Source of the DNA: an uncultured Eubacteriales bacterium | Lineage (GTDB): Bacteria > Bacillota > Clostridia > Oscillospirales > Acutalibacteraceae | Direction of reading: 5' to 3' | Assembly: GCA_934489735.1 (NCBI GenBank) | Contig: CAKSSR010000041.1 | Span: 1 to 12,683, forward strand | DNA: 12,683 nucleotides | Part shown: positions 6,764 through 12,683 of the stretch, piece after piece | Position numbering within the stretch: position 1 is the stretch's first letter | How the letters are laid out: every line of letters starts with the position of its first letter | Translations under genes and position numbers: made by a program | Notes under the pieces: model-generated | Database searches by the model: none | What the model was told of the DNA's origin: nothing | Seen by the model: only the letters and a program-made list of their open reading frames with translations

Positions 6764-7301
6764 TGTAAAATATATATCAAATGGGTAAAATTATGCCAAG
6801 GAATTACAGACATATAAAGCCGTATGAAAATGAAAGAATAGAGATGAAAAGACAAGAATTGACGAATAGACAAATAGCGGAGAGGTTGGAGGGACGAATT
6901 ATGAACAAATTCGAGGCCTTTTCAAAAGGAAGGACAAAAAAGATCGAATGATAGAGACAAAAGAGGTAATTAAAAAGAAAGGTAGGCTAAGCAAAAACAA
7001 CGATGGAATATCAGTATTTCAAGAAATGTTTGGATAATTGAAAGTAAAAGGCAGGACTATCACAGCAGGTACAATGCATTGCCAAAAAGAGACTTGTGAA
7101 ATGATAATAGAAAATCAAAAGAATCTATACAAAGATAGTGAAAAATAAAGACAAAACAACTGAAGAGACTAGCTATTATATTTCCAGTTCAAAGGTTTCT
7201 ACAAAAAATCACTTGCTATTTTAAGAAAACATTGGAAAGTTGAAAGCATGGCGATGGATATTGACTTATTTCTTGTATTTGAATCTATAAGATGAGCCTG
7301 A
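6763..7301 (+). repeat. Long direct repeat, copy A (IS3-type remnant)
   Basis: This 539-bp stretch matches 9426-9962 in the same orientation with about 95% identity by eye. The first shared bases are ATGTAAAATATAT and the last are GAGCCTGA, with a 2-bp TA indel near the left end. It contains a broken IS3-type orfA at its left side; the remaining 260 bp have stops in every frame. The right end has no recognisable orfB and no clear terminal inverted repeat or target duplication, so both copies are decayed pieces of one element. Confidence 0.85.
6793..7037 (+). pseudogene. Broken IS3-family orfA (copy A)
   Basis: The ATG opens a 52-codon frame beginning MPRNYRHIKPYENERIEMKR, then TNRQIAERLE. 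This is the helix-turn-helix start of IS3-type OrfA proteins, whose usual form is RHIKxYExEIxELxxQGxTxxEIAEKLG. The frame stops at TGA 6949-6951. The expected continuation lies in another frame (IETKEVIKKKGRLSKNN, resembling the KRKGRPxKN motif of OrfA) and ends at TAA 7035-7037. OrfA is normally about 90-110 residues and works with OrfB as DDE transposase. OrfB is absent, so the element cannot move by itself. Confidence 0.6.
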
Positions 7302-7572
7302 GATATGTCATATAGGGACTTGACGAAGTTATAATATCGAGTATAATTAAGAAAAAGAGGATACAAAAGAATGGTTGATAATATGTAAATTTTTAGTGAA
7401 AGACTTACTGCGTTAATGAAGCAAAATAGGGTTAAACAGAAAATTGACACACAGGTGATGTATTGATCGTTTTTTATCCAAAAAATAAAAAGCACTCTGT
7501 AAATTGATGTGACAATATACAAAGTGTACCTATGTCTGATGTAAGCATCCTTTTATTGAAGTATAAAATATT

Positions 7573-7908
7573 ATGCCATATCCACATAAGAAGTTCAAGT
7601 TTTTTTATATTTACTCAAGAAAATTGAGGAATATGATAATAGGAGTGGTAATCACGCTGGATTTCATTGTATACCGGGATATACCACTTGTAATGCAACA
7701 GTGGAATATTTATCACAGTTGGCTCACACGGTTGTATAAAACTGTTATCAGTCCGTAGCTATTTTGTTAGCACATTAGAATATGTGGTTGGCATATTGGA
7801 ACCAAATACACTTGTCGTGTATGGATCTGCATCTGATAAGATATTCGATTTAATCCAAGGGAAGACATTGAGGTACTGCAATTTGACAGCGACTTTATGA
7901 AAACCTGA
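7573..7908 (+). pseudogene. Decayed DUF4417 gene
   Basis: The first part, in a 61-codon frame from 7573, contains VVITLDFIVYRDIPLVMQQW, which matches the DUF4417 core (DFSxYRDMPLVMQxWNxYRSR). After a deletion, the C-terminal part appears in a different frame from about 7760: YFVSTLEYVVGILEPNTLVV then YGSASDKIFDL. Another frameshift gives EVLQFDSDFMKT and a stop at 7906-7908. The middle, which normally holds VIPNVRWGDERT and the GTHGC motif, is missing. DUF4417 proteins are of unknown function and common in phages and mobile elements. At least two frame changes and a deletion make this copy inactive. It ends just before the ribosome site of the next gene, so the two were probably co-transcribed. 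Confidence 0.65.
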
Positions 7909-7925
7909 AAGGAGGTGAGCATCTG

Positions 7926-8318
7926 ATGGGAGCAGGATTCCACGGTGGATTTGGAGAAACCTATGGAGTTAATCGGGAATCTTCTATTGATAGTAATGCC
8001 AACTCTATGATATCAATTTATCCGCTAACTAAATCGGGCTATTTCGGCGAAAAAGGTAAAAACTGCCGTATAATATTGACGGATTCACCTCAAGTAACAT
8101 CAATAGATTTTTATAATCGGTTAAGTAAAGGCGGGAAGAAAATACAACTGAGAAACGGGAAGGGCACAATGGCGTTATTGGGTGATGGTACAAGAATTGT
8201 TCACCGATTGATAACAAAAACAAAAGATAGCCCAGCAATTGAAATCACAATATCCGGTTCTTCAAACATAAAAAATCAAAAAATCCATTTCGTGTATAAG
8301 GAGCATAATTATGATTAA
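7926..8318 (+). CDS. Small protein resembling a polymorphic-toxin C-terminal domain
   Basis: This 130-residue protein is intact and has a strong ribosome site (AAAGGAGGTGA, 7 nt before ATG). It begins with a glycine-rich GAGFHGGFGETYG segment, then YPLTKSGYFGEKGKNCR, SIDFYNRLSKGGK, a DGTRIVHR strand, SPAIEITI, and ends in QKIHFV. From memory, this SGYFGEKGKN...DGT...SPAxxI...KIHFV pattern occurs at the C-terminal tip of large secreted polymorphic toxins in Bacillota and as free-standing small ORFs; that assignment is inference. No signal peptide or membrane segment is visible and no catalytic residues can be named. It overlaps the next gene by 8 nt, as toxin/immunity pairs often do. It follows a decayed DUF4417 gene and is flanked by insertion-element repeats. 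It could instead be a phage structural or accessory protein. Confidence 0.5.
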   Translation: MGAGFHGGFGETYGVNRESSIDSNANSMISIYPLTKSGYFGEKGKNCRIILTDSPQVTSIDFYNRLSKGGKKIQLRNGKGTMALLGDGTRIVHRLITKTKDSPAIEITISGSSNIKNQKIHFVYKEHNYD

Positions 8319-8859
8319 ATTAAAATTTACTAATGATATGTTGACACTTTTGAAAACGCTCAAAGGACAATGCTTTTTATCTTATGAAAAAGAAAGAAAT
8401 ATTATAAATGACAATTCGGCATATGGAAATATTCGCCTTAATTTTGAAAAGACATCTATTGATTTAGTTAACGAACAAGAACTGTATAATGGGTTTGAGG
8501 AAGAACTGGCTTGCTTTTCATGTATAGAAGTTGATACAAATCAGAAGTTCGTACCCACTGCTGTTGGCGAAACAGAGATTGTTTTGAAAAAAGGAAAAGT
8601 AAACAAGATTGAGATAATAACCGATATAATTAACTTGAATCACGGCGAAATTTTAATAGAGAGCGATTCGGCAATCAGCTTTTATACTGACTGTGGTTGT
8701 TATACCTTTGCACGTACTGCATGGTTTTCTGAAGTAATTTTCATTTTATTCAACAAAGATTTTGACAGCATTTGCCCTATATCAAGTGTCGCTGAGACAT
8801 GGAGTAATGATGAAAAAAGTGCTGTTGCAATTAATCGAAAAACAAGTGAAATAGAGTAG
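8311..8859 (+). CDS. Hypothetical protein, candidate immunity partner of the upstream ORF
   Basis: This 182-residue acidic protein has no membrane segment or signal peptide. Visible pieces are an N-terminal LKFTNDMLTLLKTLKGQCFL, a conserved-looking beta-rich middle (YGNIRLNF, AVGETEIVLKKGKVNKIEII), and FYTDCGCYTFARTAWFSEVI. I do not recognise a named family. The ATG overlaps the end of the preceding gene (ATGATTAA) and has AAGGAG 7 nt upstream, so the two are translationally coupled. Small, acidic, cytosolic and immediately after a toxin-like ORF is the usual setting of an immunity protein; this is context inference only. A weak hairpin (AAATGC/GCATTT, 8910-8925) followed by an AT-rich tail may end the transcript. 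Both frames are intact although the surroundings are decayed. Confidence 0.5.
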   Translation: MIKLKFTNDMLTLLKTLKGQCFLSYEKERNIINDNSAYGNIRLNFEKTSIDLVNEQELYNGFEEELACFSCIEVDTNQKFVPTAVGETEIVLKKGKVNKIEIITDIINLNHGEILIESDSAISFYTDCGCYTFARTAWFSEVIFILFNKDFDSICPISSVAETWSNDEKSAVAINRKTSEIE

Positions 8860-8992
8860 CAAATTATGGCGGTAGTATTGAATTATTAAGGCGAGATTAA
8901 AGGAATATTAAATGCCTATGCATTTGAAAGCAATAAATATTTTATTTTTATTTAGTAGCGATTGATGGTAAAATGGAATAGGACATAGAAAA

Positions 8993-9055
8993 AGACATAA
9001 CGAATTGGTATAATTGAAGTAATCAACAACAAAAAACTGGAGTTTCGTTATGTCT
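8993..9055 (+). repeat. Perfect 12-bp inverted repeat around the start of a transposase remnant
   Basis: AGACATAACGAA (8993-9004) and its exact reverse complement TTCGTTATGTCT (9044-9055) are separated by 39 bp. The right arm contains the ATG at 9050 of the IS30-like remnant, and a TATAAT lies between the arms (9010-9015). It may be a hairpin that hides a transposase start codon, an operator, or an element end. Confidence 0.6.
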
Positions 9056-9120
9056 AAAAGCGATTATAAAATAAAAAATAAGGAAAGTTCAAGCATTTAA
9101 CAAGAGAAAATAGTTATAAT
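9050..9120 (+). pseudogene. N-terminal fragment of an IS30-like transposase
   Basis: The ATG at 9050 gives MSKSDYKIKNK. After a one-base frame change the sequence reads GKFKHLTRENSYN, which resembles the start of IS30-family transposases (KHLTxENRYxI). The rest of the helix-turn-helix and the DDE domain are missing; the frame runs directly into an unrelated-looking fragment. The match is short, so the family call is tentative. Confidence 0.3.
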
Positions 9121-9356
9121 AAAGATTTGAATTACATAGATTCCTTACATAATGATGTTATTAACAAAGCTTTTAAAAATATTAGTAAAGAAGAATGGAT
9201 TAAGTCAACGCTTGACTATCTTGCTCACAACCACAAAGAAAATGTTAGATAGTGGACATTAGAAACCTAAAAAACAACTATACTTTTTATGAAGAATATA
9301 AGGACGAAAATGAGATTGTCTCACACATCGAAGCGGACGAGACCATCATCGATTAG
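9121..9356 (+). pseudogene. 3' remnant of an unidentified gene
   Basis: One frame reads KDLNYIDSLHNDVINKAFKN then ISKEEWIKSTLDYLAHNHKE up to a stop TAG at 9250-9252. Sequence of similar style continues, first in the same frame (WTLET) and then, after a frameshift near 9266, as NLKNNYTFYEEYKDENEIVS and ADETIID with a stop at 9354-9356. The acidic, helical composition and clean codons suggest the C-terminal 75-80 residues of a formerly real protein. I do not recognise the family. It is joined to the transposase fragment without a start of its own. Confidence 0.4.
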
Positions 9357-9416
9357 AATATGTTTTTTCCGAGATGCTGGTATGAACCAAGTCCGTAAAA
9401 AAGCAATTAAAAAAAG

Positions 9417-9446
9417 CCCCTATTGATGTAAAATATATCAAAGGGG
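9417..9446. repeat. Hairpin at the left edge of repeat copy B
   Basis: CCCCT (9417-9421) pairs with AGGGG (9442-9446) and TTGAT (9423-9427) with ATCAA (9437-9441), with one bulged A and a 9-nt loop. The stem spans the junction where copy B begins; copy A has lost the left arm. It may be the original left end of the insertion element. Confidence 0.5.
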
Positions 9447-9962
9447 TAAAATTATGCCAAGGAATTACAGGCATATAAAGCCGTATGAAAATGAAAGAAT
9501 AGAGATGAAAAGACAAGGATTGACGAATAGACAAATAGCGGAGAGTTTGGAGGGACGAATTATGAACAAATTCGAAGCTTTTTCAAAAAGAAGGACAAAA
9601 AAGATCGAATGATAGAGACAGAAGAGGTAATTAAAAAGAGAGGTAGGCTAAGCAAAAACAACGATGGGATACCAGTATTTCAAGAAATGTTTGGATAATT
9701 GAAAGTAAAAGGCAGGACTATCACAGCAGATACAATGCATTGCCAAAAAGAGACTTGTGAAATGATAATAGAGAATCAAAAGAATCTGTACGAAGATAGT
9801 GAAAAATAAAGACAAAACAACTGAAGAGACTAGCTATTATATTTCCAGTTCAAAGGTTTCTACAAAAAATCACTTGCTATTTTAAGAAAACATTGGAAAA
9901 TTGAAAGCATGGTAATGGATATTGACTTATTTCTTATATTTGAATTTATTAAACGAGCCTGA
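9426..9962 (+). repeat. Long direct repeat, copy B (IS3-type remnant)
   Basis: This is the second copy of the 538-bp repeat at 6763-7301, in the same orientation and with scattered substitutions only. It shares the same broken orfA, the internal 19-bp motif (9707-9725) and the same right edge GAGCCTGA. Beyond that edge the flanks differ (ACAAATTC here, GATATGTC in copy A), so no target duplication is visible. The shared breakage shows that the element was already defective when duplicated, or that the copies were homogenised by gene conversion. Confidence 0.85.
9454..9698 (+). pseudogene. Broken IS3-family orfA (copy B)
   Basis: The 52-codon frame starts MPRNYRHIKPYENERIEMKR, continues with TNRQIAESLE and ends KRRTKKIE at TGA 9610-9612. 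The continuation in another frame, IETEEVIKKRGRLSKNN, ends at TAA 9696-9698. It differs from copy A at a few codons (for example QGLTN here, QELTN there; the family prefers QGLT) and has the identical frame break. No orfB follows. Confidence 0.6.
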
Positions 9963-9989
9963 ACAAATTCTTAATCAAGTAATATCTAA

Positions 9990-10020
9990 AATAAAAAAAG
10001 CTCAGCCATTAAGCTGAGTT
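9990..10020 (-). terminator. Intrinsic terminator of serC-serA
   Basis: On the minus strand AACTCAGC (10020-10013) pairs with GCTGAGCT (10006-9999) around a 6-nt loop, 8 bp with one G-U pair, followed directly by TTTTTTT and ATTTT. It is a strong intrinsic terminator about 110 nt after the serA stop, and marks the right border of the island. Confidence 0.85.
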
Positions 10021-10022
10021 CT

Positions 10023-10100
10023 TCTTAATTTTTCTTAAATTTTTCTATTCTTTCTCTATCTTTTTTCTATCATTTCTCTATCCTTTTCTCATTTTTTCTG
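10023..10100 (-). repeat. Degenerate 10-11-bp tandem repeat in the serA 3' UTR
   Basis: On the plus strand TCT(A/T) recurs at near-constant spacing: its C falls at 10024, 10034, 10045, 10056, 10067, 10078, 10088 and 10098. Units look like TCTATCATTTC. In the serA mRNA this is an almost pure purine tract of about seven GATAGAAA-type units between the stop codon and the terminator. Confidence 0.6.
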
Positions 10101-10128
10101 TCCCATGTCTGAGAAAAGTTAATTTATA

Positions 10129-11265
10129 TCAAACATTTTCTATGATCCTGTTTGGCATTGGTATAAGTTTCTTTATGTCGTCATTAATTTTATTTACATC
10201 TACGATAGTATAAGTACAATAGTCACTTGATTTACTGCAACTATTAATTATTTCAATATTATTCTGCCTCAATATATCGAATAATGAATGTATCACATTC
10301 TTGTCATTGTCATGCGTCAAACATATTCTGAAGTTGCCATATAGAGGTGAATTTATATTAGGATAATTAACAGAGCTGTTTATATTTCCAGTCTCGATAA
10401 AGTTTTTGACGTTCGTTACTACTGCTTTTGCACAATTTTCTTCCGATTCGTAAGTCGATGCGCCTAAGTGTGGTAACATGATGACATTCTTAACATTCCT
10501 CAATTCTTCACACGGGAAGTCTGTCACATACGAAGATACTAATCCAGAGTTGATAAAGTATATCATATCATTGCAATTTACTATCCCATCCCTAGAAAAA
10601 TTTAATATCTTTATTCCTTTCTTCGCATTCTTTATATTGTCATAATTAATCATTCCCTTAGTATTTTCATTCAAAGGAACATGAATACTTATAAAATCGC
10701 ACTTCGAAAACAAATCATTTATACTTGAAACAAATGCTATGTCAGAATATTTAAATTTATTTTGATTAACAAATGGATCTAATGCAAGTACGTTCATCCC
10801 TAAATGCATTGCATCGATTGCTACCAGCTTACCTATTTCACCCATTCCTATTATTCCTATAGTTTTTCCTTTTATATCATTGCCTTTAAACATGTTTTTA
10901 TTACTTTCAACCGTTCTCTTTATATCTTTGTCATCCATTTTATCTATCCACTTTATCGCCTCTTTTATATTTCTTGATGCCATTATCATTCCAAGTAGTA
11001 CTAGTTCCTTGACGCTGTTCGAGTTCGCCCGTGGCGTGTTAAATACCGGTATTCCTAATTTGGTACAGTCCGCTATTGGTATGTTATCTACTCCTACGCC
11101 AGCCCTTCCTATTGCTTTAACGTTTTCGTCAATGTCTTCTATATTTATCTTGGCAGATCGCACTAAAATAGCATCCGGATTCAATGCATTCTTAGAACAA
11201 CTATAATTACTTCCAAATAATTTTAATCCTTCATTTGAAATCTCGTTGAGTAATAAAATATTTAT
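10129..11265 (-). CDS. serA: D-3-phosphoglycerate dehydrogenase, non-canonical start
   Basis: The enzyme makes 3-phosphohydroxypyruvate from 3-phosphoglycerate with NAD, the first step of serine synthesis. From the proposed start it has 378 residues: a substrate-domain start (NILLLNEISNEGLKLFGSNY), NPDAILVRSA, GRAGVGVDNIP, the Rossmann motif GIIGMGEIGK (Gly140-145), catalytic Arg225 (NFSRDG), Glu253/254 (DFPCEE) and His266 (LPHLGAST), and a C-terminal ACT-like domain (about 310-360). The family N-terminus is in frame back to position 11265, but there is no ATG, GTG or TTG there. ATA at 11265 overlaps the serC stop (ATAA) and has GGGGGAG 6 nt upstream; ATT at 11259 is an alternative. The first standard codon, TTG at 11184, lacks a ribosome site and would drop 27 conserved residues. 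Confidence 0.9.
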   Translation of the reverse strand: MNILLLNEISNEGLKLFGSNYSCSKNALNPDAILVRSAKINIEDIDENVKAIGRAGVGVDNIPIADCTKLGIPVFNTPRANSNSVKELVLLGMIMASRNIKEAIKWIDKMDDKDIKRTVESNKNMFKGNDIKGKTIGIIGMGEIGKLVAIDAMHLGMNVLALDPFVNQNKFKYSDIAFVSSINDLFSKCDFISIHVPLNENTKGMINYDNIKNAKKGIKILNFSRDGIVNCNDMIYFINSGLVSSYVTDFPCEELRNVKNVIMLPHLGASTYESEENCAKAVVTNVKNFIETGNINSSVNYPNINSPLYGNFRICLTHDNDKNVIHSLFDILRQNNIEIINSCSKSSDYCTYTIVDVNKINDDIKKLIPMPNRIIENV

Positions 11266-12356
11266 AAGTATCTCCCCCTATTTCTCGATTCAAAATCTTG
11301 CATAAAGTCAACAAGATATTCTACTGATGACAGTGGCATGGCATTATATATTGAGGCTCTCATTCCTCCCACTAGTCTGTGCCCTTTTATATTTACTATG
11401 TTATTCATACTTGCTTCATATATAAAGTCTCTGTTACATTCTTCATCATATGAAAAGAATGGTATGTTTGTTATGGATCTGTCTCTCCAAAGCACATTAT
11501 TGTAAAATATGTCCGAGCTGTCTAAATATTTGTATATCATGTTTGCCTTTTGGTTGTTTATCTCTTTCAGTTTATCTAAATTTTCAAACTTTGACTCTAT
11601 CCACTTCAATATAAGATTAAATACGTATATGGCAAACGTCGGCGGAGTGTTGTATAAAGATTCATTGTCATAATAAGTCTTGTAATTAAGCATAGTCGGT
11701 ATGTGCTCTTTATTACTTTTTATTAAATCTTTCCTTATTATTACTATTGCCATCCCAGATATCCCTGCATTTTTCTGTGCAGAAGCATATAGTAATCCAA
11801 ACTTGGATATGTCTATCGGTTCTGATAAAATTGATGACGATATGTCGCTTATTAATGGTATCTCTCCGTATTCCGGTATAATATTAAATCTCGTCCCAAA
11901 AATCGTATTGTTATGACAAATGTGTACGTAATCACTCCCTTTCACTTCCTTGAATTCCGGTATATATGAGTAATTGTCGTCCTCCGATGAAGATAAAACA
12001 ACTGCTTCCCCTTGCTTGCTCGCTGCTTCAAATGCCTTCTTCGCCCATACTCCTGTAATTATATAATGAGCTTTATTATATTTGTCTAACAAATTCATAG
12101 GAACCATCGAAAATTGTAAGGATGCCCCTCCCTGTATAAATAAAACCTCATAATTTTCTGGAATGTTCATTAATTTTTTTAATCTGTCCTTAGTATCCGT
12201 AAGCAGATTGTAAAATTCTTCTGACCTATGGGATATTTCCATTATGGATTGATGACTTCCGTTAAAGTTAGATATCTCGTTTCTTATTTCTTCTAGTACT
12301 TCTTCCGGTATCATGGCAGGTCCTGCTGAAAAATTATATATTTTATCTTTAAGCAA
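11262..12356 (-). CDS. serC: Phosphoserine aminotransferase
   Basis: This 364-residue PLP enzyme converts 3-phosphohydroxypyruvate and glutamate to phosphoserine, the second step of serine synthesis. Family marks are YNFSAGPAMIPEEVLEE, SIMEISHRSEEF, the phosphate/PLP-binding FIQGGASLQF, HICHNNTIFGT, DISSSILSEPID, the Schiff-base lysine Lys195 in ASAQKNAG, and RLVGGMRASIYNA near the end. The length is normal. The start is TTG at 12356, with GAGGG 7 nt upstream and the standard N-terminus. It is first in the operon and its stop codon overlaps the proposed serA start. No serB-like phosphatase is in the window. A hairpin (12368-12400) sits just before the ribosome site. Confidence 0.96.
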   Translation of the reverse strand: MLKDKIYNFSAGPAMIPEEVLEEIRNEISNFNGSHQSIMEISHRSEEFYNLLTDTKDRLKKLMNIPENYEVLFIQGGASLQFSMVPMNLLDKYNKAHYIITGVWAKKAFEAASKQGEAVVLSSSEDDNYSYIPEFKEVKGSDYVHICHNNTIFGTRFNIIPEYGEIPLISDISSSILSEPIDISKFGLLYASAQKNAGISGMAIVIIRKDLIKSNKEHIPTMLNYKTYYDNESLYNTPPTFAIYVFNLILKWIESKFENLDKLKEINNQKANMIYKYLDSSDIFYNNVLWRDRSITNIPFFSYDEECNRDFIYEASMNNIVNIKGHRLVGGMRASIYNAMPLSSVEYLVDFMQDFESRNRGRYL

Positions 12357-12367
12357 TAAAATCCCTC

Positions 12368-12400
12368 ATTTCATAATATTCTTTATTAATTATATGAAAT
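12368..12400 (-). promoter_or_regulatory. Inverted repeat in the serC leader
   Basis: ATTTCATA (12368-12375) is repeated inverted as TATGAAAT (12393-12400), a perfect 8-bp match with a 17-bp AT-rich spacer. The downstream arm ends 1 nt before the GAGGG ribosome site of serC. It could be an operator or an RNA hairpin affecting translation. No known serine or one-carbon regulator motif is recognised. Confidence 0.4.
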
Positions 12401-12423
12401 CAGTCTTTATTACATTCACTGGT

Positions 12424-12452
12424 AATATAATTTTATTTGATCTCCTTGTCAT
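12424..12452 (-). promoter_or_regulatory. Candidate serC-serA promoter
   Basis: On the minus strand ATGACA (12447-12452) and TATATT (12424-12429) are 17 bp apart, each matching consensus at five of six positions. The start would be near 12417, giving about 60 nt of leader containing the inverted repeat. The region is AT-rich, so a chance match is possible. Confidence 0.5.
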
Positions 12453-12550
12453 TCTCTTGTCGTTTCCGTGTTATTCTTGATAAAAATTAATAATATCTTA
12501 AAATTTATCTGTTACTTTGATAGAACTTGATTATTTTTCGTTTTTCTCTA

Positions 12551-12579
12551 TTGACAAATAAAATAATATGCTGTATACT
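12551..12579 (+). promoter_or_regulatory. Promoter of the downstream tRNA
   Basis: TTGACA (12551-12556) and TATACT (12574-12579) are separated by 17 bp, a near-perfect sigma-A promoter. The start near 12586 lies about 21 nt before the mature tRNA. Confidence 0.8.
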
Positions 12580-12606
12580 AGTTTTCAGATGAAGTTTCTT
12601 AGATGA

Positions 12607-12683
12607 GGGCCATTAGCTCAGTTGGTTAGAGCAACCGGCTCATAACCGGTTGGTCCGGGGTTCGAGTCCCTGATGGCCCACCA
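12607..12683 (+). tRNA. CAU tRNA, probably tRNA-Ile2 (lysidine type)
   Basis: The cloverleaf is complete: acceptor GGGCCAT/ATGGCCC, D arm GCTC/GAGC, anticodon stem ACCGG/CCGGT with loop CTCATAA, T loop TTCGAGT, discriminator A and an encoded CCA. The anticodon CAU would be Met, but another CAU tRNA with the usual elongator-Met loop TTCATAC is at 1-72. In Bacillota the GGnCC acceptor with CTCATAA loop is typical of tRNA-Ile2, whose C34 is changed to lysidine by TilS to read AUA. The assignment is therefore Ile2 by comparison; an initiator tRNA is unlikely because position 1 pairs normally. Confidence 0.85.

Noticed and set aside
6646..6873. Minus-strand open frame over repeat copy A, with a similar one at 9346-9534
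   Set aside because: They are antisense to the IS3-type orfA remnant, share sequence only because the DNA is repeated, and lack ribosome sites.
7199..7522. 107-codon minus-strand open frame
   Set aside because: It crosses the edge of repeat copy A into AT-rich DNA, has hydrophobic low-complexity content without family motifs, and has no ribosome site. I see no gene in 7302-7572.
8029..8238. 69-codon minus-strand frame opposite the toxin-like ORF
   Set aside because: The plus-strand gene has a strong ribosome site and coherent motifs; this frame has neither.
6763..9962. CRISPR array or active transposon
   Set aside because: Only two long repeats and scattered short motifs exist, with no regular spacers; both orfA copies are broken and no orfB is present.

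Overview
The window is AT-rich (about one third G+C by eye) and reads like a chromosomal segment of a low-GC Bacillota, most likely a Clostridia-type anaerobe. The evidence is the rpsF-ssb-rpsR cluster, a TIGR03960/TIGR03936-type radical SAM pair, a clostridial serC-serA pair, strong GGAGG-type ribosome binding sites, consensus TTGACA-17-TATAAT promoters, and frequent TTG/GTG starts. No species call is possible from the sequence alone. Almost everything runs on the minus strand. The exceptions are a mobile-element scar at about 6.75-9.96 kb and the last tRNA.

Layout. 1-72: tRNA-Met (minus, 3' end cut by the window edge), with a perfect-consensus promoter at 126-154. 285-1541: rpsF-ssb-rpsR (S6, single-strand DNA-binding protein, S18) with its own terminator. 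1542-2041: an unusually long (about 465 nt) leader for that operon, starting at a promoter just after the previous gene. It holds a roughly 215-nt multi-helix RNA with a closing stem and a possible pseudoknot, then a hairpin that contains a 17-codon upstream ORF. 2046-6577: a tightly packed minus-strand operon of radical SAM protein, DUF2344 partner, AzlC, AzlD and a HipA/CtkA-like kinase.

6745-9962: an accessory island. Two about 538-bp direct repeats (roughly 95% identical), each carrying a broken IS3-type orfA, flank three things: a decayed DUF4417 gene, an intact two-gene unit (130 and 182 codons) that looks like an orphan polymorphic-toxin tip with a candidate immunity protein, and fragments of an IS30-type transposase and another gene.

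9990-12452: the serine biosynthesis operon serC-serA with promoter, hairpin leader, a purine-rich 3' UTR made of an about 11-bp repeat, and a strong terminator. serA seems to lack a standard start codon: the family's N-terminus is present but begins at AUA (or AUU). 12551-12683: a promoter and a CAU tRNA, probably the lysidine-type tRNA-Ile2.

The most interesting unexplained items are the structured RNA upstream of rpsF, the two-gene toxin/immunity-like unit inside the decayed island, and the non-canonical serA start. All names rest on recognising motifs and family sequence patterns by eye; no database search was run.
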